Source: Streptomyces sp. NRRL WC-3626 (GTDB taxonomy: Bacteria; Actinomycetota; Actinomycetes; Streptomycetales; Streptomycetaceae). From it: a stretch of DNA of 64,000 bases. The stretch lies in NCBI RefSeq assembly GCF_000718785.1, contig NZ_JOCA01000012.1, forward strand, positions 131,942 through 195,941. Reading direction: 5' to 3'. Below are positions 58,005 to 64,000 of the stretch, in pieces. Position 1 is the first letter of the stretch, and each line of letters starts with the position of its first letter. The notes below the pieces were generated by a model that saw only the letters and a list, made by a program, of their open reading frames with translations, was not told the origin of the DNA and did not search any database. The position numbers and the translations under genes were made by a program.

Positions 58005-59080
58005 CGTTGCAACGCTCCTCGGTTGGCGCTCTGCGTCGGGAGGTGAGAGCCGCCCGGCACGGGCAGCGCGGCGATCCGGTCGACGGCCCTCGCGACCGTC
58101 TCCGGCGGAAGCAGTCCGGGGCCACGGCTGCGCACGAAGTCCGCAAACGTTTCAGCAGTCGAGTACTTCGGGGTGAAGCCCAGCGTCTCCCGCATCTGGT
58201 CCGTCGACACCACCCGTCCGTGCGTCAGCAGCCGGATCTGTTCGGGCGAGAAGTCCGTCATCCCCAGCGTACGCACCAGCGAGCCCGCCCAGGTGACCGC
58301 GGGAAGCAGCAGCGGCACCGTGGGCCGGCCCAGCCTCCGCGCACACTGCGACAGCAGCAGAACGCCGTCACCGGCGATGTTGAACGTGCCGCTGTTGAGC
58401 GTGGAACGCCTCGGTTCGTGCGAGCCGATCCGCAGCACCTCGATGACGTCGTCCTCGTGCACGAACTGCAGCCGCGGGTCGTAGCCGAACACGGTCGGCA
58501 GCACCGGCAGCGAGAAGTACGAGGCGAGCGGGCTGTCCGCGGCCGGGCCCAGGATGTTGGCGAACCGCAGCACGCACACGGCGACATCCGGACGACGGCG
58601 CGCGAAGCCGCGCACATAGCCCTCGACCTCGACGGTGTCCTTCGCGAAGCCGCCGCTCGGCAGCGACTTGGGCGGGGTCGTCTCGGTGAAGACCGCGGGG
58701 TCGCGGGGCGCCGAACCGTAGACGTTGGTACTGGACTTCACCACCAGCCGCCGGATGTTCGGCGACTTCTGGCAGGCACCGAGGAGCTGCATGGTGCCGA
58801 TGACGTTGGTCTCCTTGAGCGTGGCCCGGCTGCCACTGCCCAGCGGTGTGCCGGTCACGTCGAGGTGGACGACCGTGTCGGCGCCCGCCTCCGCGAGCAC
58901 CCGCGCGATGCCGGGCTGCCGGATGTCCGCCTGGACGAACTCGGCGCCGCCCAGATGATGCCCGGGCGGGACCGCGTCCACGGCGACGACCCGGTCCACC
59001 TCGGGATCCCGCAGAATCCGCCGGACGAAACGGCCGCCCAGCGGACGGGCCACCCCGGTCACGAGCACGACCTTTCCCAA
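58001..59080 (-). CDS. NAD-dependent epimerase/dehydratase family protein (extended SDR-like)
   Basis: 359 residues. The N-terminal nucleotide site is MGKVVLVTGVARPLGGRFVRRIL; an extended SDR loop follows with VVHLDVTGTPLGSG. KSSTNVYGSAP provides the catalytic Ser/Tyr region, with a lysine further on in GGFAKDTVEVEG, so a classical YxxxK is not obvious. VCVLRFANILGP and FVHEDDVIEVLRI are typical of NAD-binding Rossmann extended SDRs. The first gene of a two-gene operon with the acyltransferase, suggesting a lipid or cell-envelope role. Confidence 0.85.
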   Translation of the reverse strand: MGKVVLVTGVARPLGGRFVRRILRDPEVDRVVAVDAVPPGHHLGGAEFVQADIRQPGIARVLAEAGADTVVHLDVTGTPLGSGSRATLKETNVIGTMQLLGACQKSPNIRRLVVKSSTNVYGSAPRDPAVFTETTPPKSLPSGGFAKDTVEVEGYVRGFARRRPDVAVCVLRFANILGPAADSPLASYFSLPVLPTVFGYDPRLQFVHEDDVIEVLRIGSHEPRRSTLNSGTFNIAGDGVLLLSQCARRLGRPTVPLLLPAVTWAGSLVRTLGMTDFSPEQIRLLTHGRVVSTDQMRETLGFTPKYSTAETFADFVRSRGPGLLPPETVARAVDRIAALPVPGGSHLPTQSANRGALQR

Positions 59081-59232
59081 GATCAGCGCCTTCCTCTCGC
59101 CCTGCCCCCGACGGCCAACCTAGCGGGTCGCCGTAGCTCTGTGGTGTCGACCGGATACTTGAAGTGATGACATCCCCGGGACGTACGAATGCCGGACGCA
59201 CCCATGAGATCGCGGACATACGAATGACAGCA

Positions 59233-59259
59233 GCCCCCCACCGGTGTGCGGTGGGGGGC
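59233..59259 (-). terminator. Terminator after the small ribosomal protein gene
   Basis: GCCCCCCACCG / CGGTGGGGGGC with the loop GTGTG is an 11-bp stem 27 bases downstream of the 59286 stop on the minus strand. Confidence 0.75.
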
Positions 59260-59285
59260 CACTGGACACGCTCTCGCGCTGTCGC

Positions 59286-59384
59286 TTACTTCTTGTTGCG
59301 ACGCTGGACGCGCGTGCGCTTGAGCAGCTTGCGGTGCTTCTTCTTGGCCATCCGCTTGCGCCGCTTCTTGATAACAGAGCCCAC
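59286..59384 (-). CDS. AURKAIP1/COX24-domain small ribosome-associated protein, 32 residues
   Basis: From GTG 59384 the product is [20 protein letters not shown] then [11 protein letters not shown]. It is nearly all Arg and Lys, with the [17 protein letters not shown] signature of the AURKAIP1/COX24 (bS22-like) 30S-associated protein of Actinobacteria. A GAGGGTAGTC ribosome site precedes it and a terminator follows. It is too short for routine gene finding but is a conserved gene. Confidence 0.9.
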   Translation of the reverse strand: MGSVIKKRRKRMAKKKHRKLLKRTRVQRRNKK

Positions 59385-59492
59385 GACTACCCTCGCTCAC
59401 TTCTCATCACTCGGTGTTTGGGCGCCATGGGCCCACACGACCTACGAGGGGCTAGCCTACCCGCCCGAGCGCTGAGACCGTAATCGAGGTGA

Positions 59493-59531
59493 CCGGGGAG
59501 GCCCCTGAGTGCCCGATGAAGGCCTCCCCGG
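59493..59531 (-). terminator. Terminator after the BldC-like gene
   Basis: CCGGGGAGGCC (59493-59503) and GGCCTCCCCGG (59521-59531) form an 11-bp perfect stem with a 17-base loop just past the stop of the HTH gene. Confidence 0.7.
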
Positions 59532-59538
59532 ATCGCCG

Positions 59539-59751
59539 TCAGGCGGTTTCCACCCCCACGTAACTCTCGCGGAGGTACTCGTGAACCGCTTGCTCCGGGA
59601 CGCGGAAGGACCGCCCCACCCGGATCGCGGGCAGATGACCACTGTGCACCAGCCGGTACACGGTCATCTTCGACACTCGCATCACCGAGGCGACTTCCGC
59701 CACGGTAAGGAACTGAACCTCGTTCAGAGGCCTTTCGCCAGCTGCAGCCAT
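59539..59751 (-). CDS. bdtA: Excisionase/BldC-type single HTH DNA-binding protein
   Basis: 70 residues from ATG 59751. The MerR-like winged HTH FLTVAEVASVMRVSKMTVYRLVHSGHLPAIRVGRSFRVPEQAVHEYLRES occupies nearly the whole protein, as in BldC and phage excisionases. By position after bldN, rsbN, acyltransferase, epimerase and the small ribosomal protein it corresponds to what I recall as bdtA (BldD target, SCO3328); the symbol is given with that caveat. Probable developmental regulator. Confidence 0.75.
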   Translation of the reverse strand: MAAAGERPLNEVQFLTVAEVASVMRVSKMTVYRLVHSGHLPAIRVGRSFRVPEQAVHEYLRESYVGVETA

Positions 59752-59880
59752 GACACACCTGAACCTTCCGCACTCGACGGCCACCGGCTTCCCCTTCCGG
59801 TGACTCTTCGTCGCTGCGTGCTCACTCCCCAATGTAGGGGCGGGTGATGCGAGTGGGGAAGAGGTGCACCCATCGGCGGC

Positions 59881-60696
59881 CTACTGTGACAGACACGCTC
59901 GATTGAGTACGTAGCGGGTCAGCGGCAGGTAGTAATCGGACCGCACACCGTCATCAAGTGGAACGACGAGTGCGACGAGCCCCTCGGCCTCACCGACGAA
60001 CGGCGCGGGGTCGTTCACATCGGCCGTCCCGATGGCCTCGAACCCCAGCTGACCTGCACCGCAGACCCAGCCATGGTCTCCGATCACCAATTCCGGAAGC
60101 GGCCCGCCGGCATCCGCCGCCGCGGCGAGCGCGGTCCGAACCGGGAGGGGGGAGTGCGTGTGTGCGCCCGGCTCACAACCGGGGCGTTCCGCGGTCGCGC
60201 TCCGGACGAGCCCGACTCCCCGGACGTAGTCGAGGTTGCGGGTACGTAGACCGAACCGGGTCGTTATGTCGACAGAGCGACCCTGCGCGGGGGTGAGGAC
60301 GGCACATCCCGCCGCCGACAAGGCGTCTGCCAGAGCGACGTAGAAGCCGAGCATCCGGTGCGGATGTCCGGTGCCGAGCAGCACCGGCCCGCCACGCTCC
60401 GCGACGACCGCCAGCCGCTCCGCGAACGCGTCCAGGGCGGTCAGGGTCCGCTCGGGGTCGATCACATCATGGCCGAAGGTGCGCGCGGGGTCGTCCAGAA
60501 CCCCGCATCTCTCCGACATCAGAGCGAGCAACTCCCGCTCGCCCCATACCCGTTCGGGGTCCAGTCCGATCAGCAGGCGCGGATCCCGCGCGGCGAACAG
60601 CCGATAGCTCCGCAGGCTCTCCTCCCGCGTGGTGCCCACGACCCCGGCGAGCCGGGCGGTGAGAAGATGCGCGCGAAGCTCGGCGGTGGTCTGCAC
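59881..60696 (-). CDS. Conserved actinobacterial protein, possible phosphatase
   Basis: 271 residues, mixed alpha/beta. Recognisable stretches are GVVGTTREESLRSYRLFAARDPRLLIGLDP, GPVLLGTGHPHRMLGFYVALADALSAAGCAVLTP, ELVIGDHGWVCGAGQLGFEAIGTADVNDPA and VVPLDDGVRSDYYLPL. The repeated small motifs with Asp and His near Gly-rich loops suggest a phosphohydrolase, as similar proteins are often labelled, but no catalytic signature is certain. It stands alone between the HTH gene and acuC. Confidence 0.65.
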   Translation of the reverse strand: MQTTAELRAHLLTARLAGVVGTTREESLRSYRLFAARDPRLLIGLDPERVWGERELLALMSERCGVLDDPARTFGHDVIDPERTLTALDAFAERLAVVAERGGPVLLGTGHPHRMLGFYVALADALSAAGCAVLTPAQGRSVDITTRFGLRTRNLDYVRGVGLVRSATAERPGCEPGAHTHSPLPVRTALAAAADAGGPLPELVIGDHGWVCGAGQLGFEAIGTADVNDPAPFVGEAEGLVALVVPLDDGVRSDYYLPLTRYVLNRACLSQ

Positions 60697-60784
60697 GGAA
60701 GCGATGGTCCGGGATACGGGGCCGGGGCGGGCCGGAAACGGCGGGACATCGCACGGTCGGCGTAACGGAACATCCGTACGGCCG

Positions 60785-61957
60785 TCAGGGCAGCAGCCCC
60801 CGCAGCGGGAAGGCCGCCCGCCGAGCCGCCAGGATCGCCTGGTCCAGCCGGTCCGCCGGGTCGTACCCCTCGTCCCACCCGGCCCACGACACCGGCCACC
60901 GCCCGTCCGTCATCCGCCGCGGCGCCGGCAGCCGGGTCCGGGCGTACACCTCCTGCCGCCAGCCCTCCGGGATCATCGTCGTCGGGTCCACCGGCCGTTC
61001 GGCCGCGATCCCCACCAGATGCGTCCAGGACCGCGGCACCACCTCCACCACCGCGTAACCGCCGCCGCCGAGGGCCACCCAGCGGCCGTCGGCGTACTCG
61101 TGCGCCAGCTCGTGGCACGCCACCTGTACCGCCCGCTGCGCGTCCAGCGACACCGCCAGATGGGCCAGCGGATCCTCGAAGTGCGTATCGGCACCGTGCT
61201 GCGTCACCAGTACCTGCGGCCGGAAGTCCGCGATCAGCTCCGGTACGACGGAGTGGAACGCCCGCAGCCACCCGGCGTCGCCGGTCCCGGCCGGCAGGGC
61301 GACATTCACCGCGCCGCCCTCGGCACCGGCCGCACCCGTCTCCTCGGGCCATCCCGTCTGCGGGAACAACGTCCGCGGATGCTCGTGCAGGGAGATCGTC
61401 AGCACCCGCGGGTCCTCCCAGAACGCCGCCTGCACCCCGTCCCCGTGATGCACGTCGACGTCGATGTACGCGACCCGTTCGGCGCCCAGCTCCAGCAGCC
61501 GCGCGATGGCCAGCGCGGCGTCGTTGTACACACAGAACCCGGAGGCCGCACCCGGCATGGCGTGATGCAGCCCGCCCGCGAAGTTCACCGCGTGCGGCGT
61601 CTCCCCACGCCATACGGCCTCCGCCGCGCCCACCGACTGCCCCGCGATCAGCGCGGACACCTCGTGCATCCCGGCGAACGCCGGATCGTCCACCGTACCC
61701 AGCCCGTACGACTGGTCCGCCGACGCCGGGTCGGCCGACGCGGCCCGCACCGCCTCGATGTAGTCCTCCCGGTGGACGAGCCGCAGCGTCGACTCGCCGG
61801 CCGCCTTCGCGGCGACCACCTCCACCTCACGGTCGAGCCCGAGGGCACCCACCAGGCTCCGGGTCAGCGCCAGCCGGACCGGGTCCATCGGATGGTCCCG
61901 ACCGAAGTCATAGCCCGTTACCGCCTCGTCCCACATCAGCTGTGCGCGCCCGCTCAT
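60785..61957 (-). CDS. acuC: Acetoin utilization protein AcuC / class I histone deacetylase family
   Basis: 390 residues from ATG 61957 (GTG 61966 is the alternative). Zinc hydrolase motifs: VNFAGGLHHAMPGAASGFCVYNDAALAI (His pair), AYIDVDVHHGDGVQAAF (Asp and His ligands), LVTQHGADTHFEDPL (Asp) and GGGGYAV. It would remove acyl groups from lysines, notably on acetyl-CoA synthetase in Bacillus-type systems. Its start overlaps the end of the upstream MFS gene by about 50 bases in another frame, so the two are likely coupled. Confidence 0.9.
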   Translation of the reverse strand: MSGRAQLMWDEAVTGYDFGRDHPMDPVRLALTRSLVGALGLDREVEVVAAKAAGESTLRLVHREDYIEAVRAASADPASADQSYGLGTVDDPAFAGMHEVSALIAGQSVGAAEAVWRGETPHAVNFAGGLHHAMPGAASGFCVYNDAALAIARLLELGAERVAYIDVDVHHGDGVQAAFWEDPRVLTISLHEHPRTLFPQTGWPEETGAAGAEGGAVNVALPAGTGDAGWLRAFHSVVPELIADFRPQVLVTQHGADTHFEDPLAHLAVSLDAQRAVQVACHELAHEYADGRWVALGGGGYAVVEVVPRSWTHLVGIAAERPVDPTTMIPEGWRQEVYARTRLPAPRRMTDGRWPVSWAGWDEGYDPADRLDQAILAARRAAFPLRGLLP

Positions 61958-63137
61958 GCCCGCCACCGTATCGGTCCGGTTGATCCACGAACGACTTGGC
62001 GTACACCAGTGTCACCAGCACCAACACCATCGGCACCAGCATCGCCCCGCGATAGCTCCAGGCGTCACCCAGCGCCCCCACCAACGGCGAACCGATCAGA
62101 AAGCCCACATAATTGAAGACATTGAGCCGCGCCACGGCAGCGTCCGAGGCCCCCGGACGCCCGCTCTCGTGGGCCCGCCGCCCGGCCGCCGCGAAGGTCT
62201 GCGGCACCAGCACACACAGCCCGAGCCCCAGCAGCGTGAACCCCAGCATCCCCACCCACGCACCGGACGCCCCCGCCACCACGGCGAACCCCACCGCCGC
62301 CACCAGCGCCCCCGCCCGCACCACCGCCACGGCACCGAAGCGCCGCACCCCGACATCCCCGATCGCCCGCCCCAGCAGCGTGGTGACCATATAGACGTTG
62401 TACGGGACGGTCGCCAGCTGCTCCGAACTCCCCAGCACGTCCTGGAGGTACTTGGCACTCCAGTTGGACACCGTCGAGTCCCCGATGTACGCCACCGTCA
62501 TGACCAGACACAGCGGCAACAGCCACTTGAGACCGCCGCCCGCGCCCTTCCCGGTCTCCTGCGTGTCCTCCTCGGCCGCGGGACCGTCGACGTACCACCG
62601 GCTCCCGACCAGCGCGGCCGGCAACAGCAGCAGCACCACCGGGAGATACGACACCCACAGCGCCAGCTCCCCATGGGCCCCCACCCACGCGAGCGACGCC
62701 CCGACGATCCCGCCCGCGCTGTAGGCGGCATGGAAACTCAGCATGATGCTGCGCCCGTACGTCCGCTGGAGACTCACCCCGAGCATGTTCATCGAGGCGT
62801 CCAGCACGCCGACGGCCAGCCCGAACGCGGCCAGAGCCACGCCGAGCACCGCCATCCGCTCCCCCGCCCCCACACCGAGCAGGGCCAGCAGCACGACCGG
62901 CTGCGACCACCGCAGCAACCGGCTCGGCGGTATCCGCTTGACCAGCCGCTCCGTCGTGACGCTTCCGATGCCCGCCAGGATCGGCACGGCGGCGAGGAAG
63001 GCCGGCAGCAGCGCGTCGGACACCCCGTACCGGTCCTGGATGGCGGGAATCCGCGTCACGAGCAGAGCAAAGGCGACGCCCTGCACCAGGAAGCTGAAGG
63101 CCAGTGAGGCCCTGCCGCGCCGCAGCACATCAGTCAT
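61908..63137 (-). CDS. MFS transporter
   Basis: 409 residues with about 12 transmembrane segments (SLAFSFLVQGVAFALLVTRIPAI, LLPAFLAAVPILAGIGSV, ...). VKRIPPSRLLRWSQPVVLLALLGVG and ASMNMLGVSLQRTYGRSIMLSFHAAYSAGGIVGASLAW place it in the YbjJ/FucP-like group. The substrate is unknown. The last ~16 codons overlap the acuC start in a different frame. Confidence 0.88.
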   Translation of the reverse strand: MTDVLRRGRASLAFSFLVQGVAFALLVTRIPAIQDRYGVSDALLPAFLAAVPILAGIGSVTTERLVKRIPPSRLLRWSQPVVLLALLGVGAGERMAVLGVALAAFGLAVGVLDASMNMLGVSLQRTYGRSIMLSFHAAYSAGGIVGASLAWVGAHGELALWVSYLPVVLLLLPAALVGSRWYVDGPAAEEDTQETGKGAGGGLKWLLPLCLVMTVAYIGDSTVSNWSAKYLQDVLGSSEQLATVPYNVYMVTTLLGRAIGDVGVRRFGAVAVVRAGALVAAVGFAVVAGASGAWVGMLGFTLLGLGLCVLVPQTFAAAGRRAHESGRPGASDAAVARLNVFNYVGFLIGSPLVGALGDAWSYRGAMLVPMVLVLVTLVYAKSFVDQPDRYGGGHERARTADVGRGGNGL

Positions 63138-63197
63138 GGCGGCGAGCGTAGGGCGCGGGGGTACCGGTGGGTAGATCCAGTCAAAGATGAATTGGAT

Positions 63198-63854
63198 TCA
63201 GCTTCGAGGCGGTGAGAGCAGGGCGGCCAGCTCCCGCATGTCCCCGAAGAGCCGTGCGGCCGCGCCCAGTTTCCCGGCGGGCGTCATCGCGGTGAACCCG
63301 TACACGTCCATTCCGGCCGCGACCGCCGCCTGGACGCCCAGCGGACTGTCCTCGACGACGAGGCACCGCTCGGGTGTCACGCCCATGCGTGCGGCCGCGT
63401 ACAGGAACAGGTCCGGGGCCGGCTTGCCCCGGCCCACGTCCTGCGAGCTGAAGACGCGCTCGTCGTCGAACCACCGGTCGAGCCCCGTGGTGCGGTGCCC
63501 GACCCGGATCCGCTCATGGCTCCCGGACGACGCCACGCAGTACGGCATCCCGTCGGCGGCCAGCTTCTCGAGTACGTCCGTGGCGCCGACGACCGGCTTC
63601 AGCTCCCGCTCGAACGCGGCGAAGACCCGGGAGTGGAACACGTCGTCGAAGTCCGCCGGCAACCGCCGACCGGTCCTCTCCTCCACGAGGTCGTGCACAC
63701 GGTGCATGGCGGAGCCCATGTAGTCCCGAATGGAGTCGTCGTACGACGTCGGGTGCCCGAGCTCGGTGAGATAGGCGGCCAGGAGCCGGTTGGAGATCGG
63801 CTCACTGTCGACGAGCACACCGTCGTTGTCGAAGATGACGAGGTCATAGCGCAT
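63198..63854 (-). CDS. HAD-IA family phosphatase (beta-phosphoglucomutase-like)
   Basis: 218 residues. Motif I VIFDNDGVLVDSEPIS (DxD variant with N-D-G), motif II SSGSHERI, and motif III/IV GRGKPAPDLFLYAAARMGVTPERCLVVEDSPLGVQAAVAAGM. A C1-type cap follows motif I. The family acts on sugar phosphates or 2-phosphoglycolate-like substrates. Located between the MFS gene and the rRNA operon end. Confidence 0.92.
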   Translation of the reverse strand: MRYDLVIFDNDGVLVDSEPISNRLLAAYLTELGHPTSYDDSIRDYMGSAMHRVHDLVEERTGRRLPADFDDVFHSRVFAAFERELKPVVGATDVLEKLAADGMPYCVASSGSHERIRVGHRTTGLDRWFDDERVFSSQDVGRGKPAPDLFLYAAARMGVTPERCLVVEDSPLGVQAAVAAGMDVYGFTAMTPAGKLGAAARLFGDMRELAALLSPPRS

Positions 63855-63871
63855 GCCTCGACCCTAAACGC

Positions 63872-63906
63872 AGAAAACCCCGCACCGTAATGGTGCGGGG
63901 TTTTCT
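63872..63906 (-). terminator. Intrinsic terminator of the rRNA operon
   Basis: AGAAAACCCCGCACC and GGTGCGGGGTTTTCT form a perfect 15-bp stem with a 5-base loop. On the minus strand it ends in the U-rich TTTTCT run, the classic form, 8 bases after the 5S 3' end. Confidence 0.9.
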
Positions 63907-63914
63907 ACAATGAT

Positions 63915-64000
63915 TGTTCGGCGGCGTCCTACTCTCCCACAGGGTCCCCCCTGCAGTACCATCGGCGCTGTAAGGCTTAGCTTCCGGGTTCGGAATGTAA
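63915..64000 (-). rRNA. rrf: 5S ribosomal RNA, 3' part (cut by window edge)
   Basis: The minus strand reads TTACATTCCGAACCCGGAAG, then CTAAGCCTTACAGCGCCGATGG and finally GGGAGAGTAGGACGCCGCCG, the standard actinobacterial 5S core and 3' end. About 86 of roughly 118 bases are present; the 5' end and the 23S/16S genes must lie to the right, transcribed toward this window. Confidence 0.93.

Overview
The window is high-GC actinomycete DNA, almost certainly a Streptomyces chromosome. The evidence is near-exclusive G/C at third codon positions, frequent GTG starts, and Streptomyces-type developmental and redox genes (bldN, rsbN, an excisionase-like bdtA candidate, rex-hemACD). It also has DUF397/XRE pairs, a DUF2637 protein, and G/C-rich intergenic repeats. 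From memory, unchecked, the lysS-argS to bldN-bdtA order resembles S. coelicolor around SCO3303-SCO3328.

Layout. 1-2.4 kb: the end of cobL (cobalamin), a tsaD paralogue interrupted by an in-frame TAG, a GNAT acetyltransferase, and a 23-codon fragment of alaS. 2.4-4.7 kb: an arsenic locus (arsO-like flavoprotein, arsR, arsC) with two ArsR-type operator dyads and no arsenite exporter in view. 4.8-7 kb: a SulP transporter divergent from a MerR regulator, with a perfect 20-bp palindrome between them. 7-14.7 kb: an M20 peptidase, a two-component pair, an LLM monooxygenase with its FMN reductase and a MarR regulator, YnfA, an SDR and a small membrane protein. 14.7-27 kb: rtcB (with a run of A/T-ending codons in its active-site motif), two lipoproteins that look like DUF3558, a DUF2637 protein carrying a Streptomyces repeat inside its frame, class I lysS, argS, a DUF574-like methyltransferase, an HTH-transmembrane protein and a DUF4232-like lipoprotein.

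27-47 kb: hemB, then an accessory block lying between hemB and hemD. It holds a hydrolase, a dehydrogenase, an MFS exporter with a hairpin leader, a graspetide/imiditide-type RiPP locus (precursor tgmA, ATP-grasp ligase tgmB, PIMT-like methyltransferase) and a complete type I restriction-modification operon (hsdR-hsdS-hsdM), plus regulators. The RiPP locus is the most interesting system here. Its precursor has the conserved PWALR...KHGT leader, a Thr/Ser cluster, a GGGDGNG hinge and an Asp-rich tail. This fits side-chain ester formation by the ATP-grasp enzyme and aspartimide formation by the methyltransferase. A 26-bp palindrome lies between it and a divergent XRE/DUF397 regulator pair.

47-64 kb: hemD, hemC, hemA and rex (tightly overlapping, with a Rex operator upstream), a glutaredoxin-like protein, a HAD phosphatase, bldN with its anti-sigma gene rsbN behind a candidate BldN-dependent promoter, a lysophospholipid acyltransferase with an epimerase, a 32-residue AURKAIP1/COX24 ribosomal protein, a BldC-like HTH protein, a conserved protein of uncertain function, acuC, an MFS transporter and a HAD phosphatase. 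At the edge is the 3' part of a 5S rRNA gene with its terminator, so an rRNA operon lies just beyond the right end on the minus strand. No CRISPR array, tRNA, transposase or integrase was recognised.
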